This document shows positions 8,220 to 16,720 of a stretch of DNA of 64,000 nt, piece after piece. Position 1 is the first letter of the stretch; each line of letters opens with the position of its first letter. The DNA comes from Conyzicola lurida. Its GTDB lineage: Bacteria; Actinomycetota; Actinomycetes; Actinomycetales; Microbacteriaceae. Under the pieces are notes generated by a model. That model was not told the DNA's origin. It searched no databases and saw only the letters and a list, made by a program, of their open reading frames with translations. Position numbers and translations under genes: made by a program. Where the stretch lies: positions 2,666,001 through 2,730,000 of the forward strand of contig NZ_JACHMJ010000001.1 in assembly GCF_014204935.1 (NCBI RefSeq), given 5' to 3'.

Positions 8220-9293
8220 TTAGCTCAGCGGGTCGATGCTTCCGTCGATGATGCCGGCGGTGAGCTCCTCGAGCTTCGCCTTGATCTCGTCGGACACCTT
8301 GTCGTCGAAGGTGCCGAAGTCGGCGAGGCCGGTTCCACCGTTCTCGAGCGTTCCCACGTAGGGGGTCGCGTCGAAGGTGGCGCCGCCGACCTGCTCCTCG
8401 ATGACGTCGTACACGGCGTCGGTCATCTTCTTGAGCACCGAGGTCAGAACCTGGTCGGCGTACTCGGGGCTGGTGACTGCGACGTCCTGGTCGACGCCGA
8501 GGAAGACGACGTCCTTTCCGGACTCGTTGATCGCCTCGGAGGTGGCGCTGAACAGGCCGCCGGCGACCGGGTAGATGACGTCAGCGTCGCTGGCGATCTG
8601 GCCGGCGCTGATGTTCTTGGCGCCTTCGGAGTCGCCGAAGCCGTCGGTGAACTGTCCGGTCGCTGCCGTCGGGTCCCAGCCGAGAACGGTGACGGGGGTG
8701 CCCGTCTCGGTCTCGTAGGCCTTGGCACCGTAGTAGTAGCCGGTCATGAAGTCGGTGACGGCGTCGATCTGGAGTCCGCCGTAGGTGCCGATGACCTTGG
8801 TGGTCGAGTACGCGGCGGCCAGATAGCCGGCGAGGTAGCTGGACTCGTTCATCGAGTAGATGATCGGCTTGAGGTTCGTGGTCGACTCGTCGGCGACGTA
8901 GCCGTCGATCGTGACGAAGTGGTTGTCGGGGTTGGCAACCGCGGCGGCGTTGACCGCGTCGATGAGGTTGAAGCCGACGGCGAAGATGATGTCGCAGTTC
9001 GCGTCGATCATGTTGCTGAGGTTCGGCTCGAAGTCGTCGGCGGACGCGGACTCTGCGTCGGCGATCTCGACACCGAGCTCGTCTTCTGCCTTGGTCAGAC
9101 CGGCGTAGGCGGCCTCGTTGAACGACTTGTCGTTCCAGCTGCCCTCGTCGGAGACGGCGCAGGCCTTGTAGTCGACGGACTCTGCGCCGGACTCGCCCTC
9201 TTCGGGTGCTGCTGCACAGCCGGCCAGGAGCATGGTTGCGGTGCCGACGAGTGCCAGGCCAGCGAGACCACGCTTGCGTGTGATTACGTTCAC
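8220..9293 (-). CDS. BMP-family nucleoside-binding lipoprotein
   Basis: This 357-residue substrate-binding protein has a short basic N terminus, a hydrophobic stretch and lipobox LLAGC with lipidated Cys26. The Bmp/PnrA-like body includes SDEGSWNDKSFNEAAYAGL and the VFLGVDQDVAVTSPEY region. Start choice: GTG at 9293 has a perfect GGAGG 7 nt upstream, whereas the upstream in-frame ATG has none. It should capture purine or pyrimidine nucleosides outside the membrane and deliver them to the two permeases. Confidence 0.93.
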   Translation of the reverse strand: MNVITRKRGLAGLALVGTATMLLAGCAAAPEEGESGAESVDYKACAVSDEGSWNDKSFNEAAYAGLTKAEDELGVEIADAESASADDFEPNLSNMIDANCDIIFAVGFNLIDAVNAAAVANPDNHFVTIDGYVADESTTNLKPIIYSMNESSYLAGYLAAAYSTTKVIGTYGGLQIDAVTDFMTGYYYGAKAYETETGTPVTVLGWDPTAATGQFTDGFGDSEGAKNISAGQIASDADVIYPVAGGLFSATSEAINESGKDVVFLGVDQDVAVTSPEYADQVLTSVLKKMTDAVYDVIEEQVGGATFDATPYVGTLENGGTGLADFGTFDDKVSDEIKAKLEELTAGIIDGSIDPLS

Positions 9294-9344
9294 TAGATTT
9301 CCTCCAGATGCATGCCCTGGCGATACCAGAGCGGATGCCACCCA

Positions 9345-9382
9345 GATTACATATTGTGACAATCGGGTAACGCGAAAAACCG
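9345..9382 (-). promoter_or_regulatory. AT-rich probable promoter of the nucleoside importer
   Basis: This AT-rich island in the 177-bp gap before the binding-protein gene contains, on the minus strand, TATGTAAT preceded by TTCGCG at about 17 bp. The assignment is tentative. The rest of the gap (9294-9470) shows no other gene. Confidence 0.35.
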
Positions 9383-9470
9383 GCCGAGCACGGGAGTCGT
9401 TACAAAGCTGGGATGCTCCCGAAATGTCTTGGAAATCCTCAGGTTGAATTCGGCCCGTGCTGAACCGGAT

Positions 9471-10439
9471 TCAGCGCAGTTCGCGGCTCGGCGTGATGTC
9501 CGCCGACAGAAGGGCGACGACGTAGTCGGCGAAACTCTCCGCGTCGACGGCCTCGACCACGGTGGCGTTAGGCGTGAGGCCGTGGACTCCCCACGACATC
9601 GCCGAGTAGCCGCGCGTGAGTTCGGAGCCGGTCTCGATCGCGACCGCGTACTCGGCGGTGGCCGTGACGAGGTCGGGGCGCACGATGATGGCGGCCGTGA
9701 GCGAGTCGGGATGCGTCGACCCGTTGATACCGACGCTCTCGTTGAACCCGAGCGTCGTCTCGACGATGCAGGTGAAAAAGCGCGAGAGCGGGGTGCCGAT
9801 GGCCTCGATCTCGGCGAGTGTTCGCCGCGAGAACACGGCGTCGCGCCGGATCACCGGGGCCCACGGCACCACGGTGACGGAGGCGAACCCGGCCTCGAAC
9901 ACCGTCCTCGCCGCCTCGGGGTCGACGTAGAAGTTGTATTCGGCCGCGGCGGTGATGTTTCCCCGCGCGTTGTTCGATCCGCCCATGATGACGAGCGCCT
10001 TCACGTTGCGCACGAACTCGGGGTCTTTGATGGCCGCCATCGCGATGTTGGTGAGCGGCCCGATGCAGAGGATGGTGATCTCGCCGGGCGCGGCCGCCGT
10101 CTGCGCGATGAGGGCGTCGACGCCGTGCTCGGGCTGCGGCGCGAGGCCGTCGAAGTCCATCGTGAGCCCGCCGGCGCCGTCGCCGTGCGCGTATTCCGCC
10201 GACACCCACTCGCGAACCAGCGGCCTGCGGCATCCGAGGTAGACGGGCACTTCGCCGAGCCGGCCGGCGACGCTGAGGGTCATCTGGGCGTTGAGCACCT
10301 GGCGTTCGAACCCGACGTTGCCGGCGACCATGGTGATGGCGCGCAGATCGGCGGCCGGGTCGAGCAGCCCGACCAGCAGTGCGACGCAGTCGTCCTGCGC
10401 CGTGTCGGTGTCGATGATGAGCGGGATGCGGCCGGACAT
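9471..10439 (-). CDS. Nucleoside hydrolase, IunH/Rih family
   Basis: This 322-residue enzyme hydrolyses nucleosides to base plus ribose. The N-terminal calcium loop reads IIDTDTAQDD (Asp10, Asp12, Asp16, Asp17) where most relatives have DTDxGxDD, so the glycine is Ala here. Other family marks are VAGNVG, ILCIGPLTNIA and VIMGGSNNARGN. ATG at 10439 follows the GDP-mannose pyrophosphorylase stop by 2 bp. It probably works with the importer downstream. A short GCTGAA/TTCAGC inverted repeat overlaps its stop codon. Confidence 0.88.
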   Translation of the reverse strand: MSGRIPLIIDTDTAQDDCVALLVGLLDPAADLRAITMVAGNVGFERQVLNAQMTLSVAGRLGEVPVYLGCRRPLVREWVSAEYAHGDGAGGLTMDFDGLAPQPEHGVDALIAQTAAAPGEITILCIGPLTNIAMAAIKDPEFVRNVKALVIMGGSNNARGNITAAAEYNFYVDPEAARTVFEAGFASVTVVPWAPVIRRDAVFSRRTLAEIEAIGTPLSRFFTCIVETTLGFNESVGINGSTHPDSLTAAIIVRPDLVTATAEYAVAIETGSELTRGYSAMSWGVHGLTPNATVVEAVDAESFADYVVALLSADITPSRELR

Positions 10440-10441
10440 GG

Positions 10442-11563
10442 CTACAGCACGTCGTTTCGGCCCGAGAGCTTGAGCGCGTCCACCACCGACTTGACCCGCT
10501 GGGCGTTCGCGGTGGTCGTGACCAGCAGCGCGTCGGCCGTGTCGACCACGACGATGTCGGTCACGCCGATGAGCGAGATGAGGCGGCCGGTCTGGCTGAT
10601 GACGACGCCGCTGGACGAGTCGGCGAGAACGCGGGCGTGCTCGCCGAGGATGGCGAGGTCCTTCTTGCGGCCGCCGGAGTGCAGCTTGCCGATCGAGGCG
10701 AAGTCGCCCACGTCGTCCCAGTCGAAGTCGCCGGGGATGACGGCGAGGCGGCCGGCCTTCGCTGCGGGCTCGGCGACCGTATAGTCGATCGCGATCTTCT
10801 CGAGCACGGGCCAGACCTTGTCGACGACGGCGCCGCGCTCGGGGGTGTCCCAGGCCGCGGCGAGTTCGAGCAGCCCCGCGAGCAGCTCGGGCTTGGCCTT
10901 GCCGATCTGCTCGAGCAGCACGTCGGCGCGGCTGATGAACATGCCCGCGTTCCACAGGTAGTCGCCGCTTTTGACGTACTTCTCCGCGGTCTTGAGGTCG
11001 GGCTTCTCGACGAATGAGTCGACGAAGAGCGCGTTCGGCGCACCGTCGACCTCGAGCTCGCCGCGGGTGTGGATGTAGCCGAAACCGACGGCCGGCTCGT
11101 TGGGCGTGATGCCGATCGTGGCGATGTAGCCCGCTTCGGCGACCGCGACGGCCTCGATGACCGAGCGACGGAAGCCGCGCTTGTCCTTGATCACGTGGTC
11201 GGCCGCGAACGAGCCGATCACCACGTCGGGCTCGCGGCGGACGAGGATCGCCGCGGCGAGGCCGATGGCGGCGGTGGAGTCTTTGGGCTCGCTCTCGAGC
11301 ACGACGTTGGGGTCGGCGAGCTCGGGCAGCTGCTTCTCGACCGCGGCACGGTGGGCGCGACCGGTGACGACCATGATTCGCTGCTCGCCCGACAGCGGCA
11401 CGAGCCGGTCCCAGGTGTCGCGGAGCAGGGTCTGGCCGCTGCCGGTCAGGTCGTGCAGGAACTTGGGGGCGTCGGCACGCGAGAGCGGCCACAGCCGCGA
11501 TCCGATGCCGCCGGCGGGGATCACGCTGTAAAAACGCTCGAGGGGTTCAGTGTTGGCGCTCAT
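10442..11563 (-). CDS. manC: Mannose-1-phosphate guanylyltransferase (GDP-mannose pyrophosphorylase)
   Basis: This 373-residue nucleotidyltransferase makes GDP-mannose from GTP and mannose-1-phosphate. The pyrophosphorylase signature AGGIGSRLWPLSR begins at Ala17; FAADHVIKD and FVEKPDLKTAEKY follow, then YLWNAGMF. It is divergent from a GT4 mannosyltransferase at 11682, a natural consumer of GDP-mannose. Its immediate downstream neighbour is a nucleoside hydrolase, an odd pairing that may only reflect read-through. Confidence 0.9.
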   Translation of the reverse strand: MSANTEPLERFYSVIPAGGIGSRLWPLSRADAPKFLHDLTGSGQTLLRDTWDRLVPLSGEQRIMVVTGRAHRAAVEKQLPELADPNVVLESEPKDSTAAIGLAAAILVRREPDVVIGSFAADHVIKDKRGFRRSVIEAVAVAEAGYIATIGITPNEPAVGFGYIHTRGELEVDGAPNALFVDSFVEKPDLKTAEKYVKSGDYLWNAGMFISRADVLLEQIGKAKPELLAGLLELAAAWDTPERGAVVDKVWPVLEKIAIDYTVAEPAAKAGRLAVIPGDFDWDDVGDFASIGKLHSGGRKKDLAILGEHARVLADSSSGVVISQTGRLISLIGVTDIVVVDTADALLVTTTANAQRVKSVVDALKLSGRNDVL

Positions 11564-11681
11564 CCGACCAACCTAGCGCCTGCGCTGCGGCACCCCGGGT
11601 CACCACCCTTCACCCGCCATTCATCCCCGCGTCATTCCGAGCATCTAGCGTGGGAGCAGCCAACGGAGCGGGGTATCTCGA

Positions 11682-12809
11682 ATGCGCATTGCCGTCGTCA
11701 CGGAAAGTTTCCTCCCTACTACTAACGGTGTCACCAACAGCGTCTGCAAGGTGCTCGACCACCTCCGCGCCGAGGGCCACGAGGCCATGGTCATCGCCCC
11801 GGCCGCGGGAAGCCCGCGCGAGTACGCCGGATTCCCCGTGCACGAGGTGCCTGCTCTCGCCTACCGTCAGTTCCCCGTGGGCCTGCCGAGCCCGACCGTG
11901 CAGCGCCTGCTCGCCGACTTCGCGCCCGACGTCGTGCACGCCGCGTCGCCATTCCTCCTCGGCGCGCAGGCCATCGCCTCGGCGAACCGGCTCGGTATTC
12001 CCGCTGTCGCGATTTTCCAGACGGATGTCGCCGGATACGCGCGCCGCAATCGACTGGGAGCGGCCACGGCCGTCGCCTGGCGAATCGTGCGCTGGATCCA
12101 CGAGGGAGCCGAACTCACGCTCGTGCCGTCGAGCGCGTCGATGCACGACCTCGAGTCGGCCGGAATCCCCCGGCTCGCCCGCTGGGGACGCGGCGTCGAC
12201 CTCGTGCGCTATCACCCGGCGAACCGCCTCGACCCCCTCACCGCCGACTTGCGCGCGCGGCTCGCCCCGAACGGCGAGGTGGTCGTCGGCTACGTCGGCC
12301 GCATCGCGCCCGAGAAACAGGTGGAGCGCTTTGCCGCCCTCCGCGGCATCCCGGGCGTGCGGTTCGCGATCGTCGGCGACGGGCCGTCCACTCCCGCGGC
12401 GAAGCGCGCCCTGGCCGGCATGCCGGTCACCTGGCTCGGCCGGCTCGGCGGGCCCGAACTCGCCGCCGCCTACGCGAGCTTCGACGTCTTCGTGCACACC
12501 GGTGCCGAGGAGACCTTCGGCCAGACGCTGCAGGAGGCGTTCGCGAGCGGGGTGCCCGTCGTCGCCCCGCGCTCCGGCGGACCGATCGACCTCGTGCAGC
12601 ACGGGACCAACGGCTTCCTGTTCGAACCGTCCGACGACGAGGCCCTGCGCTCGTGGGTCAACCTGCTCGGCCGGGATGCCGCGCTGCGCGCCCGCATGGG
12701 CGAGGCCGGCCGACGCTCCGTGCTGGGCCGGTCGTGGCAGGCGGTCTGCGGCGAGCTCGTCGGGCACTACGAGCGGCTGTCGGCCGCGGCATCCGCCCGC
12801 CTGTCGTAG
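11682..12809 (+). CDS. GT4 glycosyltransferase, GDP-mannose-dependent mannosyltransferase type
   Basis: This 375-residue cytoplasmic or membrane-associated GT-B enzyme begins with the N-terminal fold VTESFLPTTNGVTNSV and has RWGRGVDLVRYHP in the linker. The C-terminal domain carries the donor-binding GRIAPEKQVERF and the EX7E motif ETFGQTLQE. This pattern is close to the MgtA/PimB group that mannosylates glycolipids in actinobacteria. The divergent manC gene supplies the donor. Acceptor specificity cannot be read from the sequence. Confidence 0.85.
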   Translation: MRIAVVTESFLPTTNGVTNSVCKVLDHLRAEGHEAMVIAPAAGSPREYAGFPVHEVPALAYRQFPVGLPSPTVQRLLADFAPDVVHAASPFLLGAQAIASANRLGIPAVAIFQTDVAGYARRNRLGAATAVAWRIVRWIHEGAELTLVPSSASMHDLESAGIPRLARWGRGVDLVRYHPANRLDPLTADLRARLAPNGEVVVGYVGRIAPEKQVERFAALRGIPGVRFAIVGDGPSTPAAKRALAGMPVTWLGRLGGPELAAAYASFDVFVHTGAEETFGQTLQEAFASGVPVVAPRSGGPIDLVQHGTNGFLFEPSDDEALRSWVNLLGRDAALRARMGEAGRRSVLGRSWQAVCGELVGHYERLSAAASARLS

Positions 12810-12943
12810 TCGACGGCTAATTAGGGTCACCTCAGAAGCGGGCACGCACCTCGCGGAATAGGATGGTGACGTTCGACGACCGAACATCCACCGGTCCCGC
12901 TGGCGTGTAGGCAGTGAGGCCAATCATCCGCAAGGAGGGTTAC

Positions 12944-13378
12944 GTGCCACAGGAATCGGCGGGAACCCTGGCGAAAAAGCGCGCGGTCCCCACCATCAAG
13001 TCTCCGAGACGGCCGGCGGGCACTCTGTACCGCGGTCGCGAAGGCATGTGGTCGTGGGTGCTGCACCGCATCACCGGGGTCGCTATCTACTTCTTTCTTC
13101 TCGTGCACATTCTCGACACGAGTCTCGTGCGGGTGAGTCCCGAGGCGTACAACGCGGTGATCAACACCTACAAGACGCCCATCATGGGCCTCGGTGAGAT
13201 CGCCCTCGTCGCCGCGATCGGTCTGCACGCCCTCAACGGGCTGCGCATCATCCTGATCGACTTCTGGGGTTGGGGAACCAAGCACCAGAAGCTGATGTTC
13301 TACATCGTAATCGGGCTCTGGGTCGTCCTGCTCATCGGGTTCATCCCCCGCCAGCTCATGCACGTCTTCGGAGGTTGA
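12944..13378 (+). CDS. sdhC: Succinate dehydrogenase cytochrome b556 subunit
   Basis: This 144-residue membrane anchor of complex II has three transmembrane helices; HRITGVAIYFFLLVHILD and GLHALNGLRII supply probable heme-ligand histidines. Start choice: GTG at 12944 has AAGGAGG a few bases upstream, whereas the upstream GTG at 12914 has no comparable site. It is the first gene of sdhCDAB, followed 2 bp later by sdhD. Confidence 0.93.
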   Translation: MPQESAGTLAKKRAVPTIKSPRRPAGTLYRGREGMWSWVLHRITGVAIYFFLLVHILDTSLVRVSPEAYNAVINTYKTPIMGLGEIALVAAIGLHALNGLRIILIDFWGWGTKHQKLMFYIVIGLWVVLLIGFIPRQLMHVFGG

Positions 13379-13380
13379 CG

Positions 13381-13824
13381 ATGACGACCATCGACGCGCC
13401 CCGCTCGGGTTCCGGCCGCCCGCGCCGCGGCATCAACTGGGAGAAGTACGGCTGGATCTACATGCGCGCCAGCGGCGTCGTGCTGCTCGTGCTGATCTTC
13501 GGCCACCTCTTCGTCAACCTCGTCGCCGGCGAGGGCGTCAAGGCCATCGACTTCGCCTTCGTGGCCGGCAAGCTCGCCGACCCGTTCTGGATTATCTGGG
13601 ACACGCTGCTGCTCTGGCTCGCGTTGATCCACGGCGCGAACGGCATGCGCACGATCGTCAACGACTACGCGAACAACCCCACCGTGCGCCGCGTGCTGCT
13701 CGGGGCGATCTTCGCCTCGACCGCCGTGCTGCTCCTGCTGGGCACGCTCGTGATCTATACCTTCGACCCGTGCCCGGCGAACGCCACGGCCGACCTGCTC
13801 CCGAGCTTCTGCCCCGTCCCGTAA
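13381..13824 (+). CDS. sdhD: Succinate dehydrogenase hydrophobic anchor subunit
   Basis: This 147-residue protein has a basic N terminus and three transmembrane helices. Histidines in IFGHLFVNLV and LIHGANGMRTIVNDY are likely heme and quinone-site residues. With SdhC it anchors SdhAB and passes electrons to menaquinone. It starts 2 bp after sdhC and lies 39 bp before sdhA. Confidence 0.92.
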   Translation: MTTIDAPRSGSGRPRRGINWEKYGWIYMRASGVVLLVLIFGHLFVNLVAGEGVKAIDFAFVAGKLADPFWIIWDTLLLWLALIHGANGMRTIVNDYANNPTVRRVLLGAIFASTAVLLLLGTLVIYTFDPCPANATADLLPSFCPVP

Positions 13825-13863
13825 CCGGACCGTCAGCGCAGTAGAAAGACGTATTCCCACAAG

Positions 13864-15678
13864 ATGTCAGACGCAGCCTTCAACAAGTACGCCGACGGTG
13901 CCATCGTCGACGGTGTCCACTACCACCAGCACGACATCGTGATCGTGGGTGCCGGCGGTGCCGGCATGCGCGCCGCGATCGAGGCCGGCCCGCACGCGAA
14001 CACCGCCGTCATCTCGAAGCTCTACCCCACGCGCTCCCACACGGGTGCGGCGCAGGGCGGCATGGCCGCCGCGCTCGCCAACGTGGAGGAGGACAACTGG
14101 GAGTGGCACACCTTCGACACCGTCAAGGGCGGCGACTACCTGGTCGACCAGGATGCCGCCGAGATCCTGGCGAAGGAAGCCATCGAGGCGGTCTTCGACC
14201 TCGAGAACATGGGACTGCCGTTCAACCGCACGCCCGACGGCAAGATCGACCAGCGCCGATTCGGCGGCCACACCGCCGACCACGGCAAGACCCCCGTGCG
14301 CCGCGCCTGCTACGCCGCCGACCGCACCGGCCACATGATCCTCCAGACGCTGTACCAGAACTGCGTGCGTCTCGGCATCAACTTCTTCAACGAGTTCTAC
14401 GTGCTCGACCTCGTCATGACCAACGTCGACGGCGTCGACCAGCCGTCGGGCGTCGTCGCCTACGAGCTCTCGACCGGCGAGCTGCACGTCTTCCAGGGCA
14501 AGGCGATCATCTTCGCCACCGGCGGTTTCGGCAAGATCTACAAGACCACCTCGAACGCCCACACCCTCACGGGCGACGGCGTCGGCATCATCTGGCGCAA
14601 GGGCCTGCCGCTCGAGGACATGGAGTTCTTCCAGTTCCACCCGACCGGCCTCGCCGGGCTCGGCATCCTGCTCTCCGAAGCCGCCCGGGGCGAGGGCGCC
14701 ATTCTGCGTAACAGCGAGGGCGAGCGCTTTATGGAGCGCTACGCCCCCACGATCAAGGACCTCGCGCCGCGCGACATCGTCGCCCGCTGCATGGCGACCG
14801 AGATCCGCGAGGGGCGCGGCGGCGGTCCGAACAAGGACTACGTCTACCTCGACATCACCCATCTCTCCAAAGAGGTGATCGACGCGAAGCTGCCCGACAT
14901 CACCGAGTTCGCCCGCACCTACCTCGGTGTCGAGCCGTACACCGAGCCGGTGCCCGTGCTGCCGACCGCGCACTACGCGATGGGCGGCATCCCGACCAAC
15001 GTCGCCGCCGAGGTGCTGCGCGACAACACCACGGTCGTTCCGGGTCTCTACGCCGCGGGCGAGTGCGCCTGCGTCTCGGTGCACGGCTCCAACCGCCTCG
15101 GGACCAACTCGCTGCTCGACATCAACGTGTTCGGCAAGCGGGCGGGCAACAACGCGGTGGCGTACGCCAAGACGGTCGAGTTCACTCCTCTTCCCGAGGA
15201 CCCCGCGCGCGACATCCGGGTCATGCTCGAGACCCTGAGCAACTCGAACGGGACCGAGCGTATTGCCGCGATCCGCAAGGAGCTGCAGGACTCGATGGAC
15301 CGGAACGCGCAGGTGTTCCGCACCGCCGAGACGCTCATCGAAGTCACCCACGTGATCGAGGGACTTCGTGAGCGCTACAAGAACATCGCCGTGCAGGACA
15401 AGGGCAAGCGGTTCAACACCGACCTGCTCGAAGCGGTCGAGCTCGGATTCCTGCTCGACCTGGCCGAGGTCGTCGTCTACTCGGCGCTGTCGCGCGAGGA
15501 GAGCCGCGGCGGCCACTTCCGCGAGGACTTCCCGACCCGCGACGACGCCAACTGGCTCGTGCACACCATGGCCTACCTGACCGGCGACGCGCACTCCGCG
15601 GACGCCGGCGACCACATCAAGCTCGACACCAAGCCCGTCGTCATCACGCGCTACCAGCCGATGGAGAGGAAGTACTAG
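13864..15678 (+). CDS. sdhA: Succinate dehydrogenase flavoprotein subunit
   Basis: This 604-residue FAD-binding catalytic subunit oxidises succinate to fumarate. The Rossmann motif [15 protein letters not shown] is followed by [14 protein letters not shown], the segment around the covalent-FAD histidine. QFHPTGLAG and the ArgHis-rich active-site region [11 protein letters not shown] are present, with [14 protein letters not shown] near the C-terminal third. The stop overlaps the sdhB start by one base (TAGTG). Confidence 0.97.
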   Translation: MSDAAFNKYADGAIVDGVHYHQHDIVIVGAGGAGMRAAIEAGPHANTAVISKLYPTRSHTGAAQGGMAAALANVEEDNWEWHTFDTVKGGDYLVDQDAAEILAKEAIEAVFDLENMGLPFNRTPDGKIDQRRFGGHTADHGKTPVRRACYAADRTGHMILQTLYQNCVRLGINFFNEFYVLDLVMTNVDGVDQPSGVVAYELSTGELHVFQGKAIIFATGGFGKIYKTTSNAHTLTGDGVGIIWRKGLPLEDMEFFQFHPTGLAGLGILLSEAARGEGAILRNSEGERFMERYAPTIKDLAPRDIVARCMATEIREGRGGGPNKDYVYLDITHLSKEVIDAKLPDITEFARTYLGVEPYTEPVPVLPTAHYAMGGIPTNVAAEVLRDNTTVVPGLYAAGECACVSVHGSNRLGTNSLLDINVFGKRAGNNAVAYAKTVEFTPLPEDPARDIRVMLETLSNSNGTERIAAIRKELQDSMDRNAQVFRTAETLIEVTHVIEGLRERYKNIAVQDKGKRFNTDLLEAVELGFLLDLAEVVVYSALSREESRGGHFREDFPTRDDANWLVHTMAYLTGDAHSADAGDHIKLDTKPVVITRYQPMERKY

Positions 15679-16439
15679 TGAGTACTGCAGTTCTGGAGAA
15701 CAAGCCGAACGTTCCGGAGGTCATCCCGACCTTCACGGCGACCCTCATCATCCGTCGGTTCGACCCGGACGTGGACGACGAGCCGCGCTGGCAGGACTTC
15801 GACGTCGAGGTGTACGGCACCGACCGTATCCTCGACGCGCTGCACAAGATCAAGTGGGAGCAGGACGGCTCGCTGACCTTCCGTCGCAGCTGCGCCCACG
15901 GCATCTGCGGCTCGGACGCCATGCGCATCAACGGCCGCAACCGACTCGCCTGCAAGACGCTGATCAAGGACCTCGACATCTCGAAGCCGATCTACGTCGA
16001 GGCGATCAAGGGCCTGCCGCTCGAGAAGGACCTCATCGTCGACATGGAGCCCTTCTTCGAGTCGTACCGCCAGATCAACCCGTTCCTCATGGCCTCCTCG
16101 GGCACGAAGGACGGCAAGGAGCGCAAGCAGAGCCCCGTGGAGCGCGCCCGCTTCGACGACACCACCAAGTGCATCCTCTGCGCCGCGTGCACGTCGAGCT
16201 GCCCCGTGTTCTGGACCGACGGCCAGTACTTCGGGCCGGCCGCCATCGTCAACGCCCACCGCTTCATCTTCGACTCGCGTGACGAAGGTGCCCAGGTTCG
16301 CCTCGACATCCTCAACGACAAGGAAGGCGTCTGGCGCTGCCGCACGACCTTCAACTGCTCCGAGGCGTGCCCCCGCGGCATTCAGGTCACGCAGGCGATC
16401 GCCGAGGTCAAGCAGGCGATCATGCGCGGCAAGCCGTAG
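15678..16439 (+). CDS. sdhB: Succinate dehydrogenase iron-sulfur subunit
   Basis: This 253-residue electron-transfer subunit has three cluster sites in order: the [2Fe-2S] loop with CAHGICGSDAM and a downstream LACKTL, the [4Fe-4S] motif CILCAACTSSCPVF, and the [3Fe-4S] region FNCSEACPRGI. The GTG start shares its first base with the sdhA stop codon. The last five codons and the stop form the left arm of a perfect hairpin with the sequence that follows. Confidence 0.97.
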   Translation: MSTAVLENKPNVPEVIPTFTATLIIRRFDPDVDDEPRWQDFDVEVYGTDRILDALHKIKWEQDGSLTFRRSCAHGICGSDAMRINGRNRLACKTLIKDLDISKPIYVEAIKGLPLEKDLIVDMEPFFESYRQINPFLMASSGTKDGKERKQSPVERARFDDTTKCILCAACTSSCPVFWTDGQYFGPAAIVNAHRFIFDSRDEGAQVRLDILNDKEGVWRCRTTFNCSEACPRGIQVTQAIAEVKQAIMRGKP

Positions 16440-16463
16440 CGCAGTGGTGGCTTGCCGCGCATG
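16421..16463 (+). terminator. Perfect 15-bp inverted repeat overlapping the sdhB stop
   Basis: CATGCGCGGCAAGCC (16421-16435) and its exact reverse complement (16449-16463) enclose a 13-nt loop containing the TAG. No T-run follows. It probably ends or stabilises the sdhCDAB transcript. Confidence 0.6.
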
Positions 16464-16477
16464 AACGCCCCGCACCG

Positions 16478-16650
16478 GCAACGCGCCAGCGTTGCTCGCG
16501 AGGGAGCGACCAGCAGAACGGCAAGCCGTCACCTCCGCCATCCGTGTGCGGCGCTCAGCGTCGTCTCGCGCGCTGAGGTTTGTCGCGGGTGCGCTGGGGT
16601 TTGTGGCGCACGCGGCTGTTCGTGCAGCCGCGAGCGTGACAAACCTCAGC
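16478..16650 (+). repeat. Hairpin-rich spacer between sdhB and the UvrA2-like gene
   Basis: This spacer holds three further inverted repeats: GCAACGC/GCGTTGC (16478-16495), a perfect 13-bp pair GCTGAGGTTTGTC (16572-16584) with its complement (16638-16650), and nested CGCGGCTG/CAGCCGCG (16611-16632). A diverged direct copy GCTGGGGTTTGTG lies at 16593. GGCAAGCC of the sdhB hairpin recurs at 16520. No gene is seen here. Confidence 0.65.
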
Positions 16651-16707
16651 CACGCCTGCCCGTTGTCAATGGCGGGCGCTCGATGCGGCTCATTCGGGCC
16701 CGCCGCA

Positions 16708-16713
16708 TAGTGT
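16708..16713 (+). promoter_or_regulatory. Candidate -10 of a leaderless UvrA2-like transcript
   Basis: TAGTGT lies 7 nt before the ATG at 16721. No Shine-Dalgarno sequence is present. Confidence 0.4.
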
Positions 16714-16720
16714 TAGGCCA

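Noticed and set aside
7518-9296. Long plus-strand frame across the importer ATPase and lipoprotein genes
   Set aside because: It crosses two real genes and the hairpin spacer; no family pattern.
13867-15615. Long minus-strand frame opposite sdhA
   Set aside because: It is a mirror frame of a strongly conserved gene with no motif or start signal of its own.
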